NCBI RefSeq assembly: GCF_014982785.1
Contig: NZ_JADCKB010000004.1
Location: 62,001-126,000 of the forward strand
Direction: 5' to 3'
From: Ructibacterium gallinarum
GTDB taxonomy: Bacteria > Bacillota > Clostridia > Monoglobales > Monoglobaceae
Length of the DNA stretch: 64,000 bases
In this document: piece by piece, positions 51,558 through 59,794 of the stretch
How the letters are laid out: each line of letters opens with the position of its first letter
How positions within the stretch are numbered: position 1 is the first letter of the stretch
The notes under the pieces: generated by a model
Seen by the model: only the letters and a program-made list of their open reading frames with translations
Told to the model about the DNA's origin: nothing
The model's database searches: none
Made by a program: the position numbers and the translations under genes

Positions 51558-51621
51558 AGAAATTAAGAAATATTTAAGAAAAATATGATATGCTCTGTTT
51601 AAATAACAGGAGGAATATACT

Positions 51622-52293
51622 ATGCGTATCTTATTAGTAGAAGACGAACAACACCTTTCAGAAGCCGTCGCCTATATTCTGAAAAAAAACCATTACACGG
51701 TAGATACCGTTTATGACGGTCAAAGCGGTCTGGATTATGCCCAAACAGGTATTTATGATCTTATTATCTTAGACATTATGCTGCCAGTTATGGACGGTAT
51801 TCAAGTACTTCAAACACTGCGCCGCTCCCATCTTGATACTCCAGTTCTTCTGCTCAGTGCCAAAAGCGAGATACAAGACAAAGTACAAGGGCTAGACAGC
51901 GGTGCAGATGATTATCTTGCAAAGCCTTTTAGTACCGATGAACTTCTTGCCCGTATCCGCGCTCTCACCCGCAGAAAAGGGGAAATTGCCGCGGATAATA
52001 ATCTTACATTCGGTGACATTACCTTAATTCCCTCTACTATGACTTTATCCAGGGGCAACCTATCGGTCAATCTGACACAAAAGGAATTTCAAGTTCTGGA
52101 ACATTTGATTCGGCGCGGAAACATGATTTCCCCCAAAGAACAGATTATTGAGAAGCTCTGGGGCTTTGACTCTGATGCAGAAGCCAATCATGTAGAAGTT
52201 TATGTTTCTTTTTTGCGGAAGAAACTAAATTTTGTTAAGTCAAATGTCACAATCCATGCGGTCCGCGGCGTAGGCTATGTATTAAAAGCCTAA
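51622..52293 (+). CDS. OmpR/PhoB-family response regulator
   Basis: This 223-residue regulator has a receiver domain with phospho-acceptor Asp in LIILDIMLPVMDG (D51), acidic pair VEDE at 6-9, and Lys in YLAKPFS (about 101). A winged-helix DNA-binding domain follows (about 130-223; TQKEFQVLEHLIRRGNMISPKEQIIEKLWG, EVYVSFLRKKL, VRGVGYVL). It is coupled to the histidine kinase 12 bases downstream. The regulon is unknown. AGGAGG lies seven bases before the ATG. Confidence 0.95.
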   Translation: MRILLVEDEQHLSEAVAYILKKNHYTVDTVYDGQSGLDYAQTGIYDLIILDIMLPVMDGIQVLQTLRRSHLDTPVLLLSAKSEIQDKVQGLDSGADDYLAKPFSTDELLARIRALTRRKGEIAADNNLTFGDITLIPSTMTLSRGNLSVNLTQKEFQVLEHLIRRGNMISPKEQIIEKLWGFDSDAEANHVEVYVSFLRKKLNFVKSNVTIHAVRGVGYVLKA

Positions 52294-52305
52294 GGGGGTA
52301 TATTC

Positions 52306-53619
52306 ATGTTTCAACGTCTTCGCAATAATTTTTTACTGCTGAATATGATTATTATTTCCGTTTTGCTGCTGGGTGCATTTTCCATGGTATACCTCTTTAC
52401 ATTGAATCAAATTCAGCGCAATATTGATATACGGCTTTCGCGAACATTGGAACCGGACAAGGATTTTCATCGGGACGCTGACCGAATCTCTGACAGAACC
52501 GATGCAATGGAGGATAACGCTCCACCTGACACACCTTCCGGAGCGCCACCGCAGGATACCGAAAACATTCCGGAAAACAGGCCCGGTCCACTGGCATTAG
52601 ATTTTACCATTGAAACAGATTCTGAAGGAAATATTGAAAAAATAGACTCCATTTTTGATATTGACCAGCAGGTTTATGCAGATATTGCCGCCGCAGTATT
52701 TGAGGCAAAAAAAGACAACGGCGATTTGAAAGTGGAAGACGTTTACTGGGCTTACCGCCGTCAAAGTCTAAACTCCGGACGTTTTCGCATCGGGGTACTT
52801 GATATTTCCCAGGAGAAAAAAATGCTGCAAAACCTGATTTTCACTTTTACTGGTGTAGGTCTTCTGGCTCTGATCGTTATTTTTCTTATTAGCCGTTTTT
52901 TTGCCAACCGCGCTATTCGCCCCATCTCCGCAGCATGGGAAAAGCAAAACCAATTTATTGCCGATGCCTCACATGAATTAAAAACACCGCTGACTACCAT
53001 TAATACTAATATTGACGTTTTGCTTTCACGCCCTGATTCAACAATTCAAGAAGAGCATAAATGGTTAGGCTATATCAAAACGGAAGCCGAAAGAATGACA
53101 CGCCTTACCAATGACCTTTTGTACCTGGCCAGGCTGGATAATGATGAACATAAACTTCCCAGAATTTCATTTTCACTTAGCGAAGCAGTGCAAAGTATCC
53201 TGCTAACCATGGAGGCTGTCATTTTTGAAAAACAATGTACTTTAACTGAAGAAATTCAGGAGCACTTGCACATTATGGGAAATCCAGATCAAATTAAGCA
53301 ACTGACAATGATTCTTTTGGACAACGCAATAAAATATACAGGAAAAGGCGGGCAAATTACGGTCTTGCTCCACCAAATAGATAAAAGAATTTTATTATCC
53401 ATTTCCAATACAGGAACACCAATTGCTCCAGAAATACAAAAAAAAATATTCGACCGTTTTTACCGCGCCGATCCTTCCCGGGCCAGAAACAGCGGCGGTT
53501 ATGGGCTGGGACTTGCCATCGCACAGGCGATTTGCCAGCAAAACAATGCGCATATCAATGTTTCCTGTCAAAATGGCATCAACACTTTCTCCGTGAGCTT
53601 TAACCGCTATACGTCTTGA
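52306..53619 (+). CDS. Membrane sensor histidine kinase
   Basis: This 437-residue kinase has membrane segments at about 10-30 and 177-200. They flank an extracellular domain of about 145 residues with an unusual acidic Pro-rich stretch (about 60-100; repeated Asp/Glu/Pro such as DNAPPDTPSGAPPQDTENIP). The cytoplasmic part has the dimerisation/His box FIADASHELKTPLTTI (about 222-237) and ATP-binding motifs LDNAIKYTGKGG (N box, about 340) and GYGLGLAIAQAIC (G2 box, about 401). No HAMP domain is clear between membrane and His box. The signal is unknown; the flexible Pro-rich part may be a linker in the cell wall. Confidence 0.93.
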   Translation: MFQRLRNNFLLLNMIIISVLLLGAFSMVYLFTLNQIQRNIDIRLSRTLEPDKDFHRDADRISDRTDAMEDNAPPDTPSGAPPQDTENIPENRPGPLALDFTIETDSEGNIEKIDSIFDIDQQVYADIAAAVFEAKKDNGDLKVEDVYWAYRRQSLNSGRFRIGVLDISQEKKMLQNLIFTFTGVGLLALIVIFLISRFFANRAIRPISAAWEKQNQFIADASHELKTPLTTINTNIDVLLSRPDSTIQEEHKWLGYIKTEAERMTRLTNDLLYLARLDNDEHKLPRISFSLSEAVQSILLTMEAVIFEKQCTLTEEIQEHLHIMGNPDQIKQLTMILLDNAIKYTGKGGQITVLLHQIDKRILLSISNTGTPIAPEIQKKIFDRFYRADPSRARNSGGYGLGLAIAQAICQQNNAHINVSCQNGINTFSVSFNRYTS

Positions 53620-53655
53620 AAAAGAGAACCGTCTCAAAATTTTATAAAAACAATG

Positions 53656-53690
53656 ACCGGGTAATCCTTTTGGACTGCCCGGTTTACTTA
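53656..53690 (+). terminator. Terminator of the two-component operon
   Basis: ACCGGG and CCCGGT, with inner TCC/GGA pairing around a TTTT loop, followed by TTTACTTATAC. It lies between convergent genes. Confidence 0.7.
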
Positions 53691-53718
53691 TACTGCTTTT
53701 CATGTTTCACACCCGTTC

Positions 53719-55494
53719 TCAGTTAAACTGAGAACGATACATGGCAGCATATACGCCACCTTTTTCAAGCAATTGAGCATGATTTCCCTGTTCTACAATT
53801 TCTCCCTGCTGCACCACAAGAATGGTATCTGCATTTTGAATAGTAGAAAGACGGTGGGCAATCACAAAACAAGTCTTTCCCCGCATCAAATTCCGCATGG
53901 CTTCCTGAATATAAATTTCTGTCCGTGTATCTACATTAGAGGTTGCTTCATCCAAAATCAGCATATTCGCATCCAGCAACATGGCACGGGCTATGGTAAG
54001 CAGCTGCTTCTGTCCCTGCGAAATATTCATGCCCTCCTCGCTCAGCACAGTATCATATTCCTCCGGCAGCCCCATAATATAATCATGAATCCTTGCAGCC
54101 TTGGCCGCACGGATAACATCTTCCCGGGAAGCATCTTTTTTTCCATATGCAATATTATCATAAACCGTTCCGTAAAACAGCCAAGTATCTTGCAAAACCA
54201 TAGCATAAGATAGGCGCAAACTTTTACGAGTCAAATGCATAATATTATGCCCGTCTAGCATGATCCTGCCGCTGTTTGGGTCATAAAACCGCATTAAAAG
54301 ATTGATAATCGTAGTTTTTCCCGCTCCAGTAGGCCCCACCACGGCAATCAAATTACCGCTCCGCGCCTGCAAATTAAGATCATGAATGATCACTTTATTC
54401 GGCTCATACCCAAAGCGAACATGTTCCATATCCACATTACCGCAGGGATCATAAATCGCAAAGGCATCTTCTGCATCTTTGGGTTCTGGTTCCTCATCAA
54501 TCAGCCGAAACACCCGCTCCGCCGCAGCACATGCAGACTGCAGTTCGCTAATAATATTGGCCATCTCATTGATTGGACCCGAAAATTTCCGGGAATACAA
54601 GACAAACGAAGAAAGGTTCCCCAAAGAAATTGCATCAGCAAGATACAAAAGCGCGCCAAAAACACTGGTTAAAGCCAACGAAATATTATTGATAAAATTC
54701 ACCGAAGGTCCTGTAACACTTCCATAATAGTCCGCATTATAATATGCATCAACGGCAATATTGTTCTTTTGATCAAATCGCCTCAGCATGGTACTTTCCT
54801 GATGATACACCTTAGTGGTTCTTTGCCCCGAAATCACCTCTTCCACAAACCCGTTCAGTTCCCCTAGCCGCACTGAGCGCAGATGAAATAGTGGACGAAC
54901 TTTTTTTGTCCTATAACGGGTAAATAAAATGGAAACAGGAATCGTAACAGCAAATACCAGCACCATAACAGGCGAGATCAAAATCATCATCAAAAGAGAA
55001 CCAATTACCGTAATGGCGCTCGTAGCAATCTGAAGCAGGTCATTGGACAAAGAGGCATTAATGGTATCAATATCATAGGAAATTCTACTAATGATATCCC
55101 CTGCCTGATGCGTATCAAAATATTTTACCGGAAGCTCCGTCAGCTTGTCAAACACATCTTTGCGCATACGAAACACAATTTTCTGACTAAACCGTATCAT
55201 CAAAACTGACAGGATATAAGACAAACCGGAAGAGACAAGATAAAATACTGTCATTAAACCGCAATAAAAGAAAACACGTCTAAAATCTGTCCCACCCTGC
55301 ACAGTTCCTATGGCATCAATGGCCCGGCCGGATAGCATAGGTCCCACTAATGCTAACAGATTACTGGAAACCGAAAGAATGACTGCCGCCAGCATCATCC
55401 ATTTTTGGGCACAAAGATATGACCAAAGCCGTTTTAATACCTTTTTGCGGTCTTTTGGCTTTTCATTGGAGGTAAACTTAACAGGCAAATTCAT
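53719..55494 (-). CDS. ABC exporter subunit, half-transporter with the catalytically complete Walker B
   Basis: This 591-residue half-transporter has six membrane segments (about 25-320) and a nucleotide-binding domain. Its Walker A is GPTGAGKTT, signature ISQGQKQLLTIARAM (degenerate against LSGGQ), Walker B MLILDEATSNVD with catalytic Glu, and H-loop FVIAHRLSTI. It pairs with the gene upstream, with which it overlaps by 17 bases. In the heterodimer the second signature Gly is replaced here by Gln, so this half donates a weak signature to the partner's site. The ATG is only two bases after GGGAGG; an in-frame TTG at 55488 is better spaced and may be the true start. Confidence 0.9.
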   Translation of the reverse strand: MNLPVKFTSNEKPKDRKKVLKRLWSYLCAQKWMMLAAVILSVSSNLLALVGPMLSGRAIDAIGTVQGGTDFRRVFFYCGLMTVFYLVSSGLSYILSVLMIRFSQKIVFRMRKDVFDKLTELPVKYFDTHQAGDIISRISYDIDTINASLSNDLLQIATSAITVIGSLLMMILISPVMVLVFAVTIPVSILFTRYRTKKVRPLFHLRSVRLGELNGFVEEVISGQRTTKVYHQESTMLRRFDQKNNIAVDAYYNADYYGSVTGPSVNFINNISLALTSVFGALLYLADAISLGNLSSFVLYSRKFSGPINEMANIISELQSACAAAERVFRLIDEEPEPKDAEDAFAIYDPCGNVDMEHVRFGYEPNKVIIHDLNLQARSGNLIAVVGPTGAGKTTIINLLMRFYDPNSGRIMLDGHNIMHLTRKSLRLSYAMVLQDTWLFYGTVYDNIAYGKKDASREDVIRAAKAARIHDYIMGLPEEYDTVLSEEGMNISQGQKQLLTIARAMLLDANMLILDEATSNVDTRTEIYIQEAMRNLMRGKTCFVIAHRLSTIQNADTILVVQQGEIVEQGNHAQLLEKGGVYAAMYRSQFN

Positions 55495-57196
55495 CGCCTC
55501 CCATCTGAGATATACTGATTTCCCGATATAATTCACATTGCCGCATCAATTCTTCATGGGTACCATACCCGATCTCACATCCATTTTCCAAAACCAAGAT
55601 ATGATCTGCATGCCGTATCGAACTAATTCTTTGCGCAATGATAATGGTAGTTGTTTTTTGAAACTCTTCATTGACCGCCCGGCGCAGAAGAGCATCTGTA
55701 CGGTAATCAAGCGCACTCGACGAATCATCAAGAATCAAGATTTGAGGTTTGCCTGCCAGTGCCCGCGCCACCAAAACTCTCTGTTTTTGTCCGCCGCTTA
55801 AATTGGTTCCCTTCGCAGTAAGCATATGCTCATACTTCTCTGGCAGTTCTTCAATAAATTCTTTGGCCTGTGCTTGCCTGCATGCCGTTTGAATCTCTTG
55901 CATGGATAGATTCCGTCCAAAGGAAATATTAGCGGCAATGGTATCTGCCATCAAAAAATCATGCTGAAACACCACACCGAACATGGTATGCAGTTCTTCC
56001 TGCGGGATAGCACTCACGGGACGTCCAGAAATCAGTATCTCTCCACTATCCGGATCATACAACCGCATCAACAGGGCCGCAATAGTACTTTTCCCACTGC
56101 CCGTTCCTCCGATAATTCCTAATGTTTCCCCCTTTTTCAACCGAAAACTAATATCTGTTAAATTATCTTTCTTTTTCCGATAAGAAAAGAAAACATGATC
56201 AAACACCACATGAAAATCCTGTTCCTTCCGGTTTTTTTCCCGCAAAGCCATATCCTCTTTTGCCGTCAAAACTTCACTGATTCTTGCAGCAGATGCACTG
56301 CCTTTGGAATACATCATAAACATACGCGAAATGGACAAAAGCGCATTCAAAATAATAGTAAAATATGTAAGAAAAGCAATGATTTTTCCTGGCTGGGTAA
56401 GTCCCGCGTTAACCCGGAAGGCGCCCACCACAATCACCAAGACCAGCCCCAGGTTTAAAAGCAGATTCATGAGCGGATTGCTCAAAGCCATTGTAATGCC
56501 AGATTTGGTTTCCCGCGCCACCACTTCCGCGTTGACACCATCAAAACGTTCTTTTTCATATTCCGTTTTAGATAAAGCTTTGATGACACGAATCCCCGAA
56601 ATATTTTCCCGTACCGTCCGAACCATCATATCAATCCCCTGTTGCAACCGGGTATAAAGAGGGATTCCCTTTTTGGAAATGGCATAAATCGTAAATGCCA
56701 TCAAAGGGAGCATGGCAATCAACACTAATGCTAGATACGGCTCAAGAGTCAACGTCATAATAATCCCACCAAGAAGCAAAATAGGCGCACGGATACCCAG
56801 ACGCTGCATCATGCCTATCATTTGATGAATATTATAAGTGTCTGTTGTGAGCCGTGACTCAAGGGAAGGAATCGAAAATGCATCCACCTGCTGGCAGGAA
56901 AGATAAGCAATTTTTTCAAACAAAGCATGCCGCAGTTTCTGTGTCGTACGCTGTGCCACGCGGGACGCCATCCGGTTTGCAATAATATTCCCCAGCAAAG
57001 CGACTACCGAACAGATTAGCATTGCTCCGCCCCAAAGAAAAATAAGCGCCTTATTGCGCAGCGGAACCACATCATCGATCATATAAGACAAAATCCATGG
57101 CAACAGTAAATCCATCATGGTACCTATAAATTTAATTACCAATCCCACTGTCATGCGTGGCAAATATGGCTTTAAATACTGAAATACCGTTTTCAA
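55478..57196 (-). CDS. ABC exporter subunit with degenerate nucleotide site
   Basis: This 572-residue half-transporter has six membrane segments and a nucleotide-binding domain with Walker A GGTGSGKST and a canonical signature LSGGQKQRVLVARAL. The catalytic Glu is replaced by Asp (LILDDSSSALD), and the H-loop His by Gln (IIIAQRISSI). Together with the partner's ISQGQ this gives one canonical and one degenerate site. That is the known pattern of heterodimeric multidrug exporters such as BmrCD and TM287/288. It overlaps marR by four bases. Substrate unknown; drug or lipid export is likely from the MarR context. Confidence 0.92.
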   Translation of the reverse strand: MKTVFQYLKPYLPRMTVGLVIKFIGTMMDLLLPWILSYMIDDVVPLRNKALIFLWGGAMLICSVVALLGNIIANRMASRVAQRTTQKLRHALFEKIAYLSCQQVDAFSIPSLESRLTTDTYNIHQMIGMMQRLGIRAPILLLGGIIMTLTLEPYLALVLIAMLPLMAFTIYAISKKGIPLYTRLQQGIDMMVRTVRENISGIRVIKALSKTEYEKERFDGVNAEVVARETKSGITMALSNPLMNLLLNLGLVLVIVVGAFRVNAGLTQPGKIIAFLTYFTIILNALLSISRMFMMYSKGSASAARISEVLTAKEDMALREKNRKEQDFHVVFDHVFFSYRKKKDNLTDISFRLKKGETLGIIGGTGSGKSTIAALLMRLYDPDSGEILISGRPVSAIPQEELHTMFGVVFQHDFLMADTIAANISFGRNLSMQEIQTACRQAQAKEFIEELPEKYEHMLTAKGTNLSGGQKQRVLVARALAGKPQILILDDSSSALDYRTDALLRRAVNEEFQKTTTIIIAQRISSIRHADHILVLENGCEIGYGTHEELMRQCELYREISISQMGGDEFAC

Positions 57197-57633
57197 TTCT
57201 CCTGCACCTCCGCTTCTGTCAGTGCCCTGGCTTTCTGCATCACCCTTTTCATCAGAGAAAGCAGTATTTCCTGTTCTTCTTCCGTAAAATCCTCCAAAAT
57301 TGCTTCATTCCATTCCTTTGACAACATACGCACCTGTGGGAAAACCGCACACGCCTTTTCTGTAGGGTAAATCTTCATGACTCTTCGATCTTCCTGACTG
57401 CTTTCCCGCCGAATAAATCCCTGCTGTTCCAGCGCACTTAACTGCCGGGTCACACTGCTTTTATGCACCATCAAATTTTTTGCAATTTGTTCCTGAGAAA
57501 CGCCCGGATTTCGACAAATCTGAAAAATATAGGGATGCTGTCCGCCTCTAAGCCCACTGTCCGCCAATTTACTGCCACGGTAAAATACAATACAGCGTGA
57601 TATAGCGTTAATATATTTCATCAATGATTCCAT
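57193..57633 (-). CDS. MarR-family repressor of the ABC exporter operon
   Basis: This 146-residue winged-helix regulator has helix-turn-helix ISQEQIAKNLMVHKSSVTRQLSALEQQGFI (here VSQEQIAKNLMVHKSSVTRQ, about 50-69) and wing RRESSQEDRRVMKIYPTEKA (about 80-99). The terminal helices form the dimer interface. It lies at the head of its operon, behind a palindromic site covering the transcription start, so autorepression of marR and the exporter genes is expected. Ligands of such repressors are often the exported toxic compounds. Confidence 0.93.
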   Translation of the reverse strand: MESLMKYINAISRCIVFYRGSKLADSGLRGGQHPYIFQICRNPGVSQEQIAKNLMVHKSSVTRQLSALEQQGFIRRESSQEDRRVMKIYPTEKACAVFPQVRMLSKEWNEAILEDFTEEEQEILLSLMKRVMQKARALTEAEVQEN

Positions 57634-57650
57634 ACTATCCTCCTGTGCAT

Positions 57651-57682
57651 TTTAAATTAGTTGCAAGTGCAACTAATTTAAA
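57651..57682. promoter_or_regulatory. MarR operator palindrome
   Basis: A perfect inverted repeat with 15-bp arms (TTTAAATTAGTTGCA and its complement) around AG. The core TAGTTGCA-AG-TGCAACTA is a classical MarR/SlyA-type site. It starts at the last base of the -10 box and covers the transcription start. Confidence 0.9.
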
Positions 57683-57710
57683 GTATAAAGGAAGATTTCG
57701 CTGCTGTCAA
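57682..57710 (-). promoter_or_regulatory. Promoter of the marR-ABC exporter operon
   Basis: TTGACA (57710-57705) and TATACT (57687-57682) on the minus strand with a 17-bp spacer, followed at once by the MarR palindrome. Confidence 0.9.
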
Positions 57711-57733
57711 TGGGCAAATTAAAATTTTCATAC

Positions 57734-57777
57734 AAAAAAATCCACCGTCTCTGCTTTTCAGCAGAAACCGTGGATTT
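57734..57777 (-). terminator. Terminator after the copper-amine-oxidase-N-like gene
   Basis: On the minus strand AAATCCACGGTTTCTGCT pairs with its near-complement (two mismatches) around a GAAA loop, and runs into seven T. It lies about 100 bases after the stop codon. Confidence 0.9.
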
Positions 57778-57879
57778 CAATCAGACACATTTAAAGTGTC
57801 CTTTTAAATTGGAAGAAATGACAAACCAAAAAATTGGCGTGTTCTATGATAAACCATGTGATCATGGATTTATCCGTAA

Positions 57880-59160
57880 TTAGTCAGCGATCTCAACTGT
57901 AATGGCGGCAGACTGGGGCGGAATGCTTCGAGTTGTTGCCGCACTGTGGGTACCGGAAATTTTCATTCCAACTTCCAGGTCATCAATCTTATAAATCCGC
58001 TTATCATTGCCTTTCGTAATCTGTGTTTTGTCAGAAATCACCAGACAAATTGCATCGTTATCTTCAAAAGGTACACCAACCGTTACTATATCTCCATCAA
58101 TTGCGGTGATTTCACCTTCAAACGCCACCGATTCCAAAGTCTCCGCTTCTTCCTCGCTGCCCTCATCTTCAATATTTACGGTCAGGGCTACAGTCTGCGG
58201 TGGAATGCTCATAGTCATAGGTTCACTATGCGTACCGGAAATCACCATTCCAACCTCTAAATCCTCCAACTTATAAACCCGTTTGTCATTACCTTTTGTA
58301 ATTTGAGTATCATTAGAAATTACCAAACGAAGGGCGTTATCGTCCTCAAAAGGTACACCGATGGTAACCAGGCCATTGTCAATGGAAGTAATCTCGCCTT
58401 TAAAGGTCAAGTCCATTTCCGGCTCCTCAGTTCCCTCTACATTTTCCACGGGCAAATTTTGGATATCAATAGTAACTGCAGTGGTCTGCGGTGGAATGCT
58501 CATCGTCATAGCCGGTGCGTATTCTATCGCCAGCACCATATCCTTTTTTATATCCTTGGCCGAAGCTTCCTGGCCTGCGCCAGTGATCTTGGTATTTTCA
58601 TCGATCCGTACAATCACCTCGCCGAGGTAGCTGTCCGTTACCAACAGAGATCCGTCTTCCTGGACTTCAGAAACCGTAACAATACTTGGGTTTACAATTT
58701 TATAGCTGCCATCTTCATTTACGCTGTAATAGCCACCGATAATATCGGTAATAAAGGACAGCGGCACATAAGTCACGCTGTCATTGACCAGCGTAGGTGC
58801 TGCTCCCAAAGACTGTGGCGCTCTGCGGGAAAATGCATACGAATCTTGGTCAATCGACATTGTAATATATTGTGCACCTTTTCTCACCTCAATGGATTCA
58901 TTTTCTCCATTCCAGGTCACCGTATATCCCAAACCCTCTGCTACTTCGCGCAGCGGGATCATGGTCACGCCATTGACATCCTGTACAACAACATTGTATA
59001 ACGCTGCTCCATTCACTACTGCAGGAGCTTCTTCCGTCACGCTATCCTCTGGTACAGCAACAACATTTTCATCTACAGGTTCTGCGGCAAATACCGCACC
59101 ACCGGTAAGCAGTCCCAACGCCGCAGCAGAAGCAATCCATCTTTTTGTGTTCTTTCTCAT
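57880..59160 (-). CDS. Secreted copper-amine-oxidase-N-like protein with repeats
   Basis: This 426-residue exported protein has an N-terminal basic region and a hydrophobic core (SAAALGLLTGGAVFAAEP), with likely cleavage after AVFA near residue 25. A copper-amine-oxidase N-terminal-like domain follows (about 50-160; NGVTMIPLREVAEGLGYTVTW, VTYVPLSFITDIIGG), a protein- or wall-binding module common in Clostridia. Three copies of a beta-rich unit ending in SIPPQ then follow; the last two (each 82 residues) are nearly identical. No enzyme motif is seen, so a structural or cell-surface role is likely. GAGGAGG precedes the ATG by eight bases. Confidence 0.85.
   Translation of the reverse strand: MRKNTKRWIASAAALGLLTGGAVFAAEPVDENVVAVPEDSVTEEAPAVVNGAALYNVVVQDVNGVTMIPLREVAEGLGYTVTWNGENESIEVRKGAQYITMSIDQDSYAFSRRAPQSLGAAPTLVNDSVTYVPLSFITDIIGGYYSVNEDGSYKIVNPSIVTVSEVQEDGSLLVTDSYLGEVIVRIDENTKITGAGQEASAKDIKKDMVLAIEYAPAMTMSIPPQTTAVTIDIQNLPVENVEGTEEPEMDLTFKGEITSIDNGLVTIGVPFEDDNALRLVISNDTQITKGNDKRVYKLEDLEVGMVISGTHSEPMTMSIPPQTVALTVNIEDEGSEEEAETLESVAFEGEITAIDGDIVTVGVPFEDNDAICLVISDKTQITKGNDKRIYKIDDLEVGMKISGTHSAATTRSIPPQSAAITVEIAD
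57883..58128 (-). repeat. C-terminal 82-codon repeat unit, copy 2
   Basis: Encodes residues 345-426 of the secreted protein (starts VAFEGEITAIDGD, ends TRSIPPQSAAITVEIAD). It is highly similar to the unit at 58165-58410 at DNA and protein level, pointing to a fairly recent tandem duplication. Confidence 0.8.
58165..58410 (-). repeat. 82-codon repeat unit, copy 1
   Basis: Encodes residues 251-332 (starts LTFKGEITSIDNG, ends TMSIPPQTVALTVNIED). A 12-residue acidic linker separates it from the following copy. A third, more diverged and shorter copy ending in TMSIPPQTTAVTIDI precedes it. Confidence 0.8.
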
Positions 59161-59251
59161 TGTTTTTTCCTCCTCAAATATATATTTCATTCATAACCTT
59201 ATGTGTTTTTTGAGCTTTTTCAGCCGGCTCAATTAATTAGACCGCAGAAAG

Positions 59252-59312
59252 AAAAAAAAGTTCCAATGTTTTTAAAATTTTTAAAAAATTTTTTTAAAAA
59301 AGCATTGGTACT
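59252..59312 (-). terminator. Terminator overlapping the end of the P-loop kinase gene
   Basis: On the minus strand AGTACCAATG pairs with CATTGGAACT (one mismatch), with a long A/T-rich inner part that can also pair, and eight T follow. The stem takes in the last codons of the kinase gene. Confidence 0.8.
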
Positions 59313-59781
59313 CTTTTCGATTCCGAATAATAATAACTTTCTCTGGCGTTTTTGCTATCATTTCCGCCAATCCTGGCCGATTGTTTTTCCGAAAAAACCA
59401 TATATATTTTAAAAAATCAAGATCCATACGTTCCGGGCATCCGTCCCCCATATCTGACCTGGTCTTTCCGTAACCGAAAATAATTCGTTTTATTGCTCTT
59501 TCCATACAAAGATATCGGCTATAATCCAAAAAGATTACCGTATCCGCCTTTTCCAGCCGCTGTCTGATGGTTGCCCCATAATTACCATCTATAATCCAAC
59601 GAGTCTGTTCCAGTGCTTTTTCAAGCTTTTCGGAAAACTCCTGGGCTGAGGATTCCACCCATCCCTCTTTCCAGTAAAGTTTGTCCAAATGAATAAGTGG
59701 TAGTTTTAACTTTTCGGCCAGCTTAACTGCCAACGTACTTTTTCCGCTTCCTGGACACCCGATAATCATAATTCTTTCCAT
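59281..59781 (-). CDS. Adenylate-kinase-like P-loop protein (topology-modulation/FlaR type)
   Basis: This 166-residue protein has Walker A IIGCPGSGKSTLAVKLAE (about 5-22) and an LPLIHLDKLYWKEGW segment (about 29-43). WIIDGNYGATIRQRLEKADTVIFLDYSR forms the second substrate loop and Walker B. The basic C-terminus is RNRKEYQCFFKKIF. This is the pattern of small NMP-kinase-like proteins often annotated as DNA topology modulation protein or AAA family ATPase; the real substrate is unknown. The start follows GGAGG by seven bases. It is the third gene of an operon with the HhH and FliB-like genes. Confidence 0.85.
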   Translation of the reverse strand: MERIMIIGCPGSGKSTLAVKLAEKLKLPLIHLDKLYWKEGWVESSAQEFSEKLEKALEQTRWIIDGNYGATIRQRLEKADTVIFLDYSRYLCMERAIKRIIFGYGKTRSDMGDGCPERMDLDFLKYIWFFRKNNRPGLAEMIAKTPEKVIIIRNRKEYQCFFKKIF

Positions 59782-59794
59782 TCCATCCCCTCCT

